A stretch of DNA of 64,000 bases from an uncultured Hyphomicrobiales bacterium (GCA_903878085.1 CAIRGJ010000064.1:62001-126000); one strand, 5' to 3'; shown: positions 49,589-57,806, counted from the stretch's first letter. Program-made: numbers and translations. The notes: a model not told the origin generated them from the letters alone.

Positions 49589-49685
49589 GTCGCATCCTAC
49601 GGCAGTGCAGCGATAAAGCGGGGTTCTTGACGCGGCCCGGAGCGTTCGCTGCGGCGACATAATTCATATGGCTGCAGAATGGCTT

Positions 49686-49710
49686 AACGCGGCCCGCGAT
49701 GATCCGTTCA
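49686..49710 (-). promoter_or_regulatory. Near-consensus EcfG promoter in front of the HWE kinase gene
   Basis: On the minus strand it reads TGAAC-N16-CGTT, one base from the EcfG consensus, with correct spacing, about 98 bases upstream of the kinase ATG. It is weaker evidence than the exact sites. Confidence 0.4.
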
Positions 49711-49735
49711 TCCGGTACCGCATTCTCTTACGATT

Positions 49736-49760
49736 GGAACTTTTGTCGCCAGGGCACGTT
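49736..49760 (+). promoter_or_regulatory. EcfG-type general stress promoter for the DUF883 pair
   Basis: GGAAC at 49736, 16 bases, then CGTT at 49757: an exact consensus. It lies 45 bases before the ATG of the DUF883-like gene and faces away from the HWE kinase. Confidence 0.87.
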
Positions 49761-49805
49761 GCCGAATGAGCTTTTATAGCAAAATCCAAGGCTCAAGGGA
49801 GATTC

Positions 49806-50153
49806 ATGGCCACGCGCAGTGCTAAATCCGCGGCCGCCGACGAAATCGCGGCGATCGAAGACCTGATGAGCGATCTGGAGAAACGGCTGCGCCGGCTATC
49901 CGGTAGCGCCAAGCGCGAGGCATCGGGCGCAAGCGGAGACGTCGGTGACTTCGTCAGCGAGGCGCTCGCCCGCATCATGGCACGCGTGCGCGATAGCGCG
50001 TCGGATACCACCGAATCCGTCGCGGATGACATGGCAGGTTATGGCATCGACGCGATCAAGAAACTGACCCGCGAGGTCGAACAGCGCCCGCTGATGATGC
50101 TGGGTATCGCCGCCGGGATTGGGTTTCTCGCGGCCATGTTGAACAAGAAGTAG
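49806..50153 (+). CDS. DUF883/ElaB-YqjD-like membrane-anchored protein
   Basis: A 115-aa protein with an amphipathic helical N-terminal part (IAAIEDLMSDLEKRLRRL) and a C-terminal membrane anchor MMLGIAAGIGFLAAMLNKK, the layout of ElaB/YqjD proteins, which associate with ribosomes at the inner membrane in stationary-phase E. coli. An exact EcfG promoter motif precedes it, so stress or stationary induction is likely. The next gene begins 4 bases after its stop and is probably co-expressed. Confidence 0.83.
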   Translation: MATRSAKSAAADEIAAIEDLMSDLEKRLRRLSGSAKREASGASGDVGDFVSEALARIMARVRDSASDTTESVADDMAGYGIDAIKKLTREVEQRPLMMLGIAAGIGFLAAMLNKK

Positions 50154-50157
50154 CGCC

Positions 50158-50517
50158 ATGAGCCTCGCCAACATGGCCGCATTGGCAACCGAGCGTCTGG
50201 TCGGCGTGCTGTTGTGGCGCGTGCTGCTCGCGCTTCTGACGGCGCTGTTCGCCCTTGCCGCGCTCTACCATTTCACCGTTGCCGGCACGCTGGCGCTCGA
50301 ATTGCAATTCGGTGCGCTTTATGCCCGCCTGATCGTCGGCGAGATTTACGCCGCGCTGATGTTCATGAGTTTCGGCGTGTTATGGGCGATGGGCCGCAAG
50401 ACCGCTCCGGCAGCGCCGGACGCAACGCCCTCCGGACGCGCCATGCAGCTTGCGGCGCTGATCGAAGCCGTGATGCTGGGCTATTCGCTGTCCCGCAAAG
50501 GCGACAAAGCCTCGTAA
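50158..50517 (+). CDS. Small inner-membrane protein paired with the DUF883 protein
   Basis: A 119-aa protein with two strong membrane segments (VLLALLTALFALAALYHFTV and LIVGEIYAALMFMSFGVLWAM) and a short C-terminal soluble part (MQLAALIEAVMLGYSLSRKG). The gene starts 4 bases after the DUF883 stop, so it belongs to the EcfG-driven unit. E. coli pairs YqjD with membrane protein YqjE in a comparable way, but sequence relation is not claimed. Function unknown. Confidence 0.75.
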   Translation: MSLANMAALATERLVGVLLWRVLLALLTALFALAALYHFTVAGTLALELQFGALYARLIVGEIYAALMFMSFGVLWAMGRKTAPAAPDATPSGRAMQLAALIEAVMLGYSLSRKGDKAS

Positions 50518-50614
50518 TTCGCTCGTCTTCTCATTTACCGCCCGCCTGTCTTTCTCTACCCTGCCCGTAACAAGGCCCGCCGCTTAAGGCGCGGCTCGTT
50601 CTGGGGAGAGAACC

Positions 50615-51631
50615 ATGAATTACGGCCTCGGCGTCTATGCGCCCGCATTGGCAATCAGCCTGGCGCTTGCAACGGGATCCGCGCGCCCAGCCCGCGCCGA
50701 GGTAAACGAAATCGTCGTCGCCCAGCAATATGGCGTCAGCTTCATCCCGTTGATGCTGATGGAAAAGGAGAGCCTGGTCGAAAAGCACGCCGCGCAGGCG
50801 GGCTTGACCGGATTGAAGGTGACCTGGGCCAAGGTAGCCGGTCCGAGCGTCATGAACGACGGCCTGATCGCCAACGCCATCCACTTCGCGGCACAAGGTG
50901 CGCCGTCGCTGATCACGCTATGGGACAAGACCCACGGCCAGATCAAAGGCGTCTCAGCGATGACGACTTATCCGCTCTATCTCGTCACCCGCGACCCTGC
51001 CGTTAAATCCATCGCCGATTTCAGCGACAAGGATAAAATCGCCGTACCCTCGGTGAAAATTTCGACCCAGGCCATCATGCTGCAGATGGCGGCGGCCAAG
51101 GCCTTCGGCGAGAAGGACTACGCGAAACTCGATCCGCTGACGATCTCGCTGTCGCACCCGGACGCGACGCTGGCCTTCATCGGCAACACCGCGGGCGTCA
51201 ATGCGCATTTCTCGACCTCGCCGTTCTACGAACAGGAAATCAAGGTGCCGGGCGCACACCTGATCACCACCAGTTATGAAATCCTCGGCGGCCCGGCGAC
51301 CGCGCTGGTGCTGACGGCGAGCACCAAATTTCGCGAGGCCAATCCCAAAGCTTACAAAGCGCTTTACGATGCGCTCGGCGAGGCGATCGCGACGGTCAAC
51401 AAGGACAAGCGCACCGCGGCGAAGCTGTATCTCGAGGTCGCGAGAGACACCAAGAACTCGGTGGACGACATTCTGGCCGTTATCAGCGACAAGGATTATG
51501 CCTTCACCTTGCAGCCGCAAAAAGTATTGGCGACCGCGCAGTTCATGGCCAAGATCGGCTCGATCAAACAGGCCCCGGCGTCGATCGACGACTTGTTCTT
51601 CCCCGAGGGCAAAGGGCTGAACGGCGATTGA
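50615..51631 (+). CDS. ABC transporter substrate-binding protein (NMT1/SsuA-like)
   Basis: A 338-aa periplasmic protein with a signal peptide ending SARPARAE, then VNEIVVAQQYGVSFIPLMLMEKESLVEKHA, the opening of nitrate/sulfonate/taurine-type binding proteins (NMT1-like). VPSVKISTQAIMLQMAAAK and AHFSTSPFYEQEIK belong to the ligand cleft. No permease or ATPase is present in the window. GGGGAGAG is 5 bases before the ATG. It leads a three-gene unit with the AtuA-type genes, suggesting uptake of a substrate handled by them. Confidence 0.88.
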   Translation: MNYGLGVYAPALAISLALATGSARPARAEVNEIVVAQQYGVSFIPLMLMEKESLVEKHAAQAGLTGLKVTWAKVAGPSVMNDGLIANAIHFAAQGAPSLITLWDKTHGQIKGVSAMTTYPLYLVTRDPAVKSIADFSDKDKIAVPSVKISTQAIMLQMAAAKAFGEKDYAKLDPLTISLSHPDATLAFIGNTAGVNAHFSTSPFYEQEIKVPGAHLITTSYEILGGPATALVLTASTKFREANPKAYKALYDALGEAIATVNKDKRTAAKLYLEVARDTKNSVDDILAVISDKDYAFTLQPQKVLATAQFMAKIGSIKQAPASIDDLFFPEGKGLNGD

Positions 51632-51655
51632 GCACGGCCCCTGGGACCCATCGCT

Positions 51656-52990
51656 ATGAACAAGCCAGCGTTTCGCATCGGCACCGGCGCCGGCTTTTCC
51701 GCCGACCGTCTTGAACCGGCGGTCGACCTCGCCAAACGGGGCGCGCTCGACGTGCTGGTGCTGGAATGTCTTGGCGAGCGCACCGTGGCCTTCGCGCATC
51801 GCGATCGCATGGCAGACCCGCGCCGCGGCTATAATTCGCTGCTCGAGCGGCGCATGCGGGCGCTGCTGCCCGCCTGCCGCGCCGCCGGCACCACAATCAT
51901 CACCAACATGGGTGCGGCCAACCCGCGCGCCGCCGCCGAACGCACGCTGGCGATTGCCCGCGAGCTCGGCCTTACCGGACTGAAGATCGCCTGCATCGAG
52001 GGCGACGACCTCACCGCAACCGGCCCGCGTGACGCGGCGATGATGGACGAACCGGGCCGGCTCAGTGACGTCGATATGCCGATTGTCGGCATGAACGTCT
52101 ATCTCGGCGTCGACGCCATCCTCCCTGCCCTGCAGGCCGGCGCCGACGTCATCATCGGCGGGCGGCTGGCCGATCCATCGATGTATCTGGCGCCGCTGAT
52201 GCACCGCTTCGGTTGGGTCGACACCGCCCTGCTCGGCGCCGGTTCGCTGGTCGGTCATCTAATGGAATGCGGCATGCAGATCACCGGCGGTTATTTCGCC
52301 GACCCGGGCGTCAAGGATGTGCCCGATCTGGCCAATTGCGGTTATCCCATTGCCGAGGTTGCGGCCGACGGCAGCGCGGTCATCACCAAGCTTCCCGGCA
52401 CCGGCGGCTGCGTGACGACGGCGACGGTGAAAGAGCAGTTGCTCTACGAGGTGCACGATCCGGCGGCGTACCTCACGCCCGACGTGACTGCGGATTTCAG
52501 CGGCGTGAACGTCGAAAGCGTAGGACCGGACCGTGTTCGCGTCTCGAACGCGAGCGGCCGTGCTCGCCCGGAGCGGCTAAAGGTCACGGTTGGATTTGAC
52601 GCAGGTTTTCACGCCGAAGCCGGCGTCAGCTACGCAGGACCTACGGCGATCGAACGCGGACGGCTGGCCTGCGATATCGTGCGGCAGCGGCTCGAGCAGG
52701 TCCACGGCATAGCCGATGGTCTTCGTGTCGATTTGATCGGCGCCAGTTCGCTGTTTGCGACCGCTCGCCAATATCCGGCCGATACCCAGGATGTGCGCGT
52801 CCATGTCGCGCTGCGAGCACGCAATAAGAGCGTGGCGGAAACGATGCTGTGGGAAGTGGAATCGCTGCTCTGCTGCGGTCCCGCCGGCGGTGGCGGTTTT
52901 CGCGGCGCCATCACGCCCGCCGTGATGACGAAATCGATCCTGATCGACCGCGAGCATGTCACGCCCCACGTTGAGGTGCTAATCGCATGA
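51656..52990 (+). CDS. AtuA family (DUF1446) protein, main domain
   Basis: A 444-aa cytosolic protein with FRIGTGAGFSADRLEPAVDLAKRGALDVLVLECLGERT at the N-terminus, ITNMGAANPRAAAE and GGRLADPSMYLAPL, all typical of the AtuA/DUF1446 family named after acyclic terpene utilisation in Pseudomonas. There the protein acts with acyl-CoA enzymes on citronellol/geraniol breakdown, but the family is broad. No other atu genes (carboxylase, acyl-CoA dehydrogenase) are nearby. The C-terminal partner domain is encoded by the next gene, which overlaps by 4 bases. Confidence 0.87.
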   Translation: MNKPAFRIGTGAGFSADRLEPAVDLAKRGALDVLVLECLGERTVAFAHRDRMADPRRGYNSLLERRMRALLPACRAAGTTIITNMGAANPRAAAERTLAIARELGLTGLKIACIEGDDLTATGPRDAAMMDEPGRLSDVDMPIVGMNVYLGVDAILPALQAGADVIIGGRLADPSMYLAPLMHRFGWVDTALLGAGSLVGHLMECGMQITGGYFADPGVKDVPDLANCGYPIAEVAADGSAVITKLPGTGGCVTTATVKEQLLYEVHDPAAYLTPDVTADFSGVNVESVGPDRVRVSNASGRARPERLKVTVGFDAGFHAEAGVSYAGPTAIERGRLACDIVRQRLEQVHGIADGLRVDLIGASSLFATARQYPADTQDVRVHVALRARNKSVAETMLWEVESLLCCGPAGGGGFRGAITPAVMTKSILIDREHVTPHVEVLIA

Positions 52991-53331
52991 CGATGCCAAG
53001 ACACAACGAGCAACGAATTGTGCGCGATATCGCCCACGCGCGGGCCGGCGACAAAGGCAATACTTCGAACGTCAACGTCTGGGTCTATGACCAGGCCGAC
53101 TTTGACCTATTGAAGCGCAGCCTGACCGCCGAGCGCGTCAAGCAGGCGTTCCCCACACTCATTCAAGGCGAGGTAACGCGATACGCCCTCGACCATCTCG
53201 GCGGATTGAATTTCGTTTTGCGCGACGCGCTCGAAGGCGGCGTCAACTCATCGCTCAATCTGGACTCGCACGGCAAGTCGTGGAGCTATTTGATTTTGGG
53301 AGTGGCGTTGGTTGAAGGCGATGAGAGATAG
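52987..53331 (+). CDS. AtuA C-terminal-type domain protein (separate subunit)
   Basis: A 114-aa protein corresponding to the C-terminal domain of AtuA: IVRDIAHARAGDKGNTSNVNVWVYD and ALEGGVNSSLNLDSHGKSWSYLIL. The ATG overlaps the stop of the main-domain gene (GCATGA), so the two are produced together and probably form a complex. A split AtuA is seen in many bacteria. It likely ends the operon; no terminator is obvious in the 205 bases that follow. Confidence 0.87.
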   Translation: MTMPRHNEQRIVRDIAHARAGDKGNTSNVNVWVYDQADFDLLKRSLTAERVKQAFPTLIQGEVTRYALDHLGGLNFVLRDALEGGVNSSLNLDSHGKSWSYLILGVALVEGDER

Positions 53332-53536
53332 ACCAAACAGTAGCGCTCGCATGTATGCTGAACAATATCGATAAGATTGGCAACGTTATAATCACGCCAG
53401 ACTTTGCATCGATCGGTACGGTCGTGAGGTCGCCGACACCGGCCTGCACAAGCGAACTATCCGTTAACGCTGGCGGCCTAAGTATCGGCATGGTGGCCTT
53501 TCAATTTTACGCGGGCCTCCCCCTAAAGCGAGCACC

Positions 53537-53947
53537 ATGGCCTCTCGCCTATCAAACCGCCGCTGGCTCCTGCGCGACATCCCGCGAACCGGTGTCCTGT
53601 TCGTCTGGACGGCGTTCGCCGTCAGTATTCTGATTTATTTCGTCGATTTGGCGCCGGTCTGGCGCGACATAATGGCGAGGTTACACTTGGGCGGCGTAGT
53701 AAGCCGCGCGGCGATCGCCGCACCCGATTCTGGCAATGATAAACTTTATACGGGCTCGATTATCTTCGTTCCCTCGCGCGGCGACCGATGCCAGGAATGG
53801 GCTATCGACAATCGCACCGGAGGGATGTCGGACAGGGGCTACGTCAGTTGCTACGGCGTGGCGGCCACGGCGAATTTGCCGGACGGAGGAGTCGGTGCTC
53901 AACGGATGCGGGCCATCGGCAAGGCCTTTCTCCACGAAAAGGATTGA
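53537..53947 (+). CDS. Small membrane-anchored protein, function unknown
   Basis: A 136-aa protein with one membrane segment (TGVLFVWTAFAVSILIYFVDLAPVW, about residues 18-42) and a soluble part with GSIIFVPSRGDRCQEWAIDNRTGGMSDRGYVSCY. The short beta-rich module with the CxxW..DN.TG pattern looks familiar from small Rhizobiales membrane proteins of unknown function. The start at ATG 53537 has only a weak ribosome binding site. It is convergent with phyR, whose terminator lies between them. Confidence 0.6.
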   Translation: MASRLSNRRWLLRDIPRTGVLFVWTAFAVSILIYFVDLAPVWRDIMARLHLGGVVSRAAIAAPDSGNDKLYTGSIIFVPSRGDRCQEWAIDNRTGGMSDRGYVSCYGVAATANLPDGGVGAQRMRAIGKAFLHEKD

Positions 53948-54002
53948 CGGACTCAAACGCATTTCCTGCGGCGTCAGGGATTAATATTTCGTCGCCGCTA
54001 AC

Positions 54003-54030
54003 AAAAAAGGGCCGCGCTCGCGCACGGCCC
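54003..54030 (-). terminator. Rho-independent terminator of phyR
   Basis: On the minus strand GGGCCG...CGGCCC with a GC-rich loop is followed by TTTTTTG. It begins 28 bases after the phyR stop. Confidence 0.9.
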
Positions 54031-54057
54031 CATGGCTTCGATTCAAATTTTAATCAA

Positions 54058-54858
54058 TCAGCTCGCCCTTCGCTCGCGCCGCTTGGCGTTACGTTCGAAG
54101 AACAACGCCTGGCTCAGCACCGCCGACACCGTCGCCGGCTGGAACGGTTTGGCGATCAGGAAGGCGGGCTCCGGCCGCTCGCCGGTGAGGAAGCGTTCCG
54201 GATAGGCGGTGATGAAGATCACCGGCACCTCGAAAGTGCGTAGCATCTCGTTCACCGCGTCGAGGCCCGAACTGCCGTCGGCCAATTGAATGTCGGCCAG
54301 GATAATCCCCGGCCGCTTCACCTTGGACAACGCAATTGCCTCAGCGTGGGTGCGCGCCACGCCGAGCACCTTGTGGCCGAGACCTTCCACCAAGCCCTCG
54401 AGATCGAGCGCGATGAAAGTCTCGTCCTCGATGATCAGCACGTCGGTGGCAATCTCGGCGGCGAGTTCGCGGCCCGACTGCTCGACCAGGTTGCGCAGTT
54501 TCGGAACGTCGATATCGAGTACTTTGGCGGCGTCGTCCTCCGACAGCCCCTCCAGCGCGACGAGCAGGAAGGCCTGCCGGGGTAGCGGCGCGATCTGAGC
54601 CAGATGCCGCTCAACCGGCTGGTTCGGGTCAAGATCGCCAGCCTTGTTGTTCACGGCCACCGAATTCCAGATCTTGGTGAACAGTTGATACAGGCCGATC
54701 CGGGTCGAAGAGGTGCTGTCGAGGACCTTGGGGTCCTGGATCAGGGCCTCCAACGTGGCCGCCACGTAGGCGTCGCCAGAGGCCTGGCTGCCCGAAAGCG
54801 CCCGCGCGTAGCGGCGCAAGTACGGCAGATGTTGCGCAACTGATTGAGATGTCGACAA
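54058..54858 (-). CDS. phyR: General stress response regulator PhyR (anti-anti-sigma factor)
   Basis: A 266-aa protein with an ECF sigma-like N-terminal domain (about 1-130, VAQHLPYLRRYARALSGSQ ...) and a C-terminal receiver domain with phosphoacceptor Asp189 in IILADIQLADGSSG. When phosphorylated, PhyR exposes its sigma-like part, binds NepR and frees EcfG. The start is a TTG at 54858: GGGAGG lies a few bases upstream and translation gives M-STSQSVAQHLPYL, the N-terminus known for PhyR; the only upstream ATG-type start in the ORF track would add 78 unrelated residues. It diverges from nepR-ecfG and has its own exact EcfG promoter. Confidence 0.95.
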   Translation of the reverse strand: MSTSQSVAQHLPYLRRYARALSGSQASGDAYVAATLEALIQDPKVLDSTSSTRIGLYQLFTKIWNSVAVNNKAGDLDPNQPVERHLAQIAPLPRQAFLLVALEGLSEDDAAKVLDIDVPKLRNLVEQSGRELAAEIATDVLIIEDETFIALDLEGLVEGLGHKVLGVARTHAEAIALSKVKRPGIILADIQLADGSSGLDAVNEMLRTFEVPVIFITAYPERFLTGERPEPAFLIAKPFQPATVSAVLSQALFFERNAKRRERRAS

Positions 54859-54937
54859 AATTCCCTCCCGAACGAATGGCCCAAAGCTTTTTGGGTTGGG
54901 CCCCCTAAGGTCCATTTTGAACCTCACTCGCGGACCT

Positions 54938-54962
54938 AACGTGGCTCCGGGAAAAAAGTTCC
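54938..54962 (-). promoter_or_regulatory. EcfG-type promoter of phyR
   Basis: On the minus strand: GGAAC, 16 bases, CGTT (plus strand AACG at 54938 and GTTCC at 54958). The match is exact. The -10 element is 79 bases before the TTG start, which makes phyR a target of the sigma factor it activates. Confidence 0.88.
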
Positions 54963-54970
54963 CTATCTGT

Positions 54971-54995
54971 GGAACCATCTGCCACCCCAACGGTT
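54971..54995 (+). promoter_or_regulatory. EcfG-type promoter of nepR-ecfG (one mismatch)
   Basis: GGAAC at 54971, 16 bases, then GGTT instead of CGTT. It points toward nepR, with 60 bases from the -10 element to the ATG. It lies 8 bases from the phyR -35 element, back to back. Autoregulation of this operon is usual in the family. Confidence 0.7.
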
Positions 54996-55055
54996 TTGTC
55001 TCCACGTATCTAGGGGGAACTGCCGCCAAGCGCGGCAGAATTTCGGGGTCAAACG

Positions 55056-55280
55056 ATGAACGAACGCAAACCCGTCGGACAAGAAAAACCAATGGAAACC
55101 CCGGAAACGACCAACAAAAAAGGCGACGCCAAGCCGGGCAAGCTAGGGCGCGATGTCCAGGCCCGCCTCGGCCAGCAACTCCGCGCCATGTACGACGACG
55201 TCGTCAATCAGGGCGTTCCAGACCGGTTTGCCGAACTGCTCAATCGTCTCGAAAACAATGGGAACAAGGACAAACACTAA
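55056..55280 (+). CDS. nepR: NepR anti-sigma factor
   Basis: A 74-aa protein whose core LGQQLRAMYDDVVNQGVPDRFAELLNRLE is the conserved two-helix NepR segment; the N-terminal 40 residues are disordered and Lys-rich. NepR binds EcfG and is titrated by phosphorylated PhyR. The ATG at 55056 lacks a strong ribosome binding site; a second Met lies at codon 13. Its stop overlaps the ecfG start (TAATG), so sigma and anti-sigma are translationally coupled. Confidence 0.93.
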   Translation: MNERKPVGQEKPMETPETTNKKGDAKPGKLGRDVQARLGQQLRAMYDDVVNQGVPDRFAELLNRLENNGNKDKH

Positions 55281-55828
55281 TGCCCATGGACGAGTCGGTA
55301 CGCAAAGCGATCCTGGGTGCCGTACCCAGTCTCCGCGCTTTCGCAATCTCGCTGTGCGGGAACGTGGATCGTGCTGACGACCTGGTACAGGAGACGATGT
55401 TACGTGCACTCGCCAATATCGACTCGTTCCAGCCCGGCACCAATATGCCGGCATGGCTGTTCACCATCCTGCGCAACCATTTCCGCTCGGAGTATCGCAA
55501 ACGCCGGCGCGAGGTCGAGGATACTGACGGTCATTATGCTGACTCGCTGAAGTCGCAACCCGAGCAGCACGGCCAAGTTGAATTCCGTGAATTCAAGGAA
55601 GCACTGACGCATTTGCCATCGGACCAGCGTGAGGCGCTCATCCTGGTCGGGGCGTCCGGCTTCTCCTACGAAGAAGCGGCCAATATTTGCGGCTGCGCTG
55701 TCGGCACCATTAAATCGCGCGTCAATCGCGCGCGCACCAGGCTTGCCGAATTGCTCTCGATTGACGGTGTCAACGACTTCGGCCCCGACGAGCAAACCCG
55801 CGCGGTGTTGGCGGGCGGCGGGGAATAA
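55280..55828 (+). CDS. ecfG: General stress ECF sigma factor EcfG
   Basis: A 182-aa ECF15-type sigma factor. Region 2 has LRAFAISLCGNVDRADDLVQETMLRAL and FQPGTNMPAWLFTILRNHFRSEYRKR; region 4 has LPSDQREALILVGASGFSYEEAANICGCAVGTIKSRVNRAR. It directs transcription from GGAAC-N16-CGTT promoters. ATG 55280 shares its A with the nepR stop and has AAGGA about 9 bases upstream; a second ATG two codons in is possible. The NepR-EcfG-PhyR set is complete and apparently intact. Confidence 0.96.
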   Translation: MPMDESVRKAILGAVPSLRAFAISLCGNVDRADDLVQETMLRALANIDSFQPGTNMPAWLFTILRNHFRSEYRKRRREVEDTDGHYADSLKSQPEQHGQVEFREFKEALTHLPSDQREALILVGASGFSYEEAANICGCAVGTIKSRVNRARTRLAELLSIDGVNDFGPDEQTRAVLAGGGE

Positions 55829-55922
55829 GTCCCTTGCCCATAAGATAATCTTTGTTTATGCGGCGATAACGCACCGCTTGAGGCCAGTGGCTTTTTGCCA
55901 GGCCCCGCCTCATAATTCAGCG

Positions 55923-56816
55923 ATGGAAATCCGCCACCTCCGTTATTTCACGGCTGTCGCGTCCGAACTCCATTTCGCGCGCGCCGCAGAGCGTTTGAAC
56001 ATCGCGCCACCGACACTGAGCCACCAGATTAAATGGCTTGAATCGTACCTCGGCGTCACGCTTTTCCTTCGCAAGGGCACAAGAAGGGTGGAACTGACAT
56101 TCGCCGGCCAGCAATTTCAAAAACGGGCCCTGGCCTTGATCGAGAGCTTCGACCAGGCCGAGCGTTTCGTGCGGGAAGCGGCGCGCGGCGAGGTTGGCGA
56201 CGTTCGGCTGGGGTATGTCCTTTCGTCGGCCGCGGCGGGCTACATCAAACGAATTATCGAACTGTCGCGCGCCGCGTCGCCGAATATCTTGGTCAATATT
56301 CAAAAGATGGAAACTATTCCGCAAATCAAGGCAATTAACGCTGGCAGCCTCGATATAGGATTCATGCGAAGCGTGGACATTCTTCCAGCGGGCATGGAGG
56401 CTTTTGCCCTACCCCCTCAGCGCTTATGCCTGGCGATCCACCAAGATCACTGCCTCGCCACGAAAAGAAAAATCACGGCGACAGCCTTGGCTAAGGAAAG
56501 TTTCGTGGCCTATGAGCTAGACGCAGAGGTCGGATTTTGGCGAAACATTGCAGCTGTTCTCCCGCGCGGCGCGATCCCAAAAATCGTTCAGCGTGCACCC
56601 GATGCAAATTCATTGCTGACTTTGGTGAGCGCCAATATCGGAATAGCCGTTATGCCGGAGACCTTCAATAACATCATCCGCGCACCGGTCGTCATGCGGA
56701 ATATCGCGGGCCCACCGATATATTCATCAAACGCCGTAGCTTACCGGGCAAATGAACGATCACCGGCGGTGCGCGCCGTTCTTAAAACCATCCGCACAGA
56801 ATTTGCTTCGTCGTAG
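55923..56816 (+). CDS. LysR family transcriptional regulator
   Basis: A 297-aa regulator: N-terminal winged helix (MEIRHLRYFTAVASELHFARAAERLNIAPPTLSHQIKWLE, residues 1-60) and a periplasmic-binding-like effector domain from about 90. LysR proteins usually control a divergent or adjacent operon; here the neighbour is a convergent Bug-type receptor gene, so the target is not obvious. ATG 55923 is the standard LysR start; the long ORF-track extension is a shadow of the sigma gene region. The effector is unknown. Confidence 0.92.
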   Translation: MEIRHLRYFTAVASELHFARAAERLNIAPPTLSHQIKWLESYLGVTLFLRKGTRRVELTFAGQQFQKRALALIESFDQAERFVREAARGEVGDVRLGYVLSSAAAGYIKRIIELSRAASPNILVNIQKMETIPQIKAINAGSLDIGFMRSVDILPAGMEAFALPPQRLCLAIHQDHCLATKRKITATALAKESFVAYELDAEVGFWRNIAAVLPRGAIPKIVQRAPDANSLLTLVSANIGIAVMPETFNNIIRAPVVMRNIAGPPIYSSNAVAYRANERSPAVRAVLKTIRTEFASS

Positions 56817-56837
56817 CCGGCCGCTCGACCAGCGCTG

Positions 56838-57806
56838 TCATTTCTGATCGTCCATTTTTACATGGGCGTCATTGATGACTTTGGACCACAAAATCTTGTC
56901 CTCGGCCATTTTCTTTGTCAGGCCCTCGGGTGGACCGCCAAGCGCTTGAACGCCGAGCCCAGGAAACCGACTTCGCGCCTCATCGCTTTGCAGGAAGCTG
57001 TTCATGGCAGCATTGAGCTTCGTAACAATCGCCGCCGGCATATTGGGCGGCCCGTATACGCCATACCATGTCGATGCAATGACGCTGGGAAAGCCCGCCT
57101 CGCGCATCGACGGCACTCCGGGCAGAAAATCCACCGGTTCGGCCGTCATAACCGCCAGGATGTGCGACGATTTGAACGGCGGCGCATAGGCTGCGCAGCC
57201 GACGTCGATCTGGCCTCCGAGCAGATCCGGCAGCATGTGCCCACAACTGCGATAAGCGATATACGTGCCCGTTATGCCGGCCTTACTCCCTAGCAACAAA
57301 GCGCCTAGGTGCCCCATCGTGCCAGGACCCGGGTGCCCGACGGTCAGGCGACCGGGGTTTTTCTTCGCCCAGTCGACCAGTTCCTGCAGCGAACGCGCCG
57401 GGAATTTTGATCCGCCCAGGATGACGTTTGGGGTCTCGGAAAGAAGTCCGATCGCCGACAGATCCCGTTCGGAATCGTATCCAACAGATGGATCCATGAG
57501 TGGCCGCAAGATCGCCGGCCCAATGGCCTGCACCAGGATCGTGTAGCCGTCGGGTGCGGCCTTTGCGACGCCTATGGCCGCCACGATGCCGCCGCCGCCA
57601 GGACGATTTTCGACAATAACGGGTTGGCCGAGTTCTCTCGCCAGAAATTCGGCAAAGATTCTGGCGGTTATGTCACCGTTTCCGCCGGCGCCGAATCCGA
57701 CCACCAGATTAATCGGCCGCGTCGGCCAAGTTTGCGCCTTGACGGAAAGGCCGGAGGCCAAACAAAGACAAAAGGCTATCAGCAATCGAGGCAGTACAAT
57801 TCTCAT
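56838..57806 (-). CDS. Bug-type tripartite tricarboxylate transporter solute receptor
   Basis: A 322-aa periplasmic receptor with a signal peptide (LLIAFCLCLASGLSVKAQ) and the Bug opening WPTRPINLVVGFGAGGNGDITAR, then VIVENRPGGGGIVAA. VGHPGPGTMGHLGALLLG and PPNMPAAIVTKLNAAM are family-typical. It is the second orphan Bug protein in the window and shares little beyond the family motifs with the one at 17670. No TctA/TctB genes are present. It converges with the LysR gene, 21 bases apart. Confidence 0.9.
   Translation of the reverse strand: MRIVLPRLLIAFCLCLASGLSVKAQTWPTRPINLVVGFGAGGNGDITARIFAEFLARELGQPVIVENRPGGGGIVAAIGVAKAAPDGYTILVQAIGPAILRPLMDPSVGYDSERDLSAIGLLSETPNVILGGSKFPARSLQELVDWAKKNPGRLTVGHPGPGTMGHLGALLLGSKAGITGTYIAYRSCGHMLPDLLGGQIDVGCAAYAPPFKSSHILAVMTAEPVDFLPGVPSMREAGFPSVIASTWYGVYGPPNMPAAIVTKLNAAMNSFLQSDEARSRFPGLGVQALGGPPEGLTKKMAEDKILWSKVINDAHVKMDDQK

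Noticed and set aside
53355-53633. 92-aa plus-strand ORF ahead of the small membrane protein gene
   Set aside because: It has no ribosome binding site or recognisable feature, and it overlaps the better supported 53537 gene in another frame.
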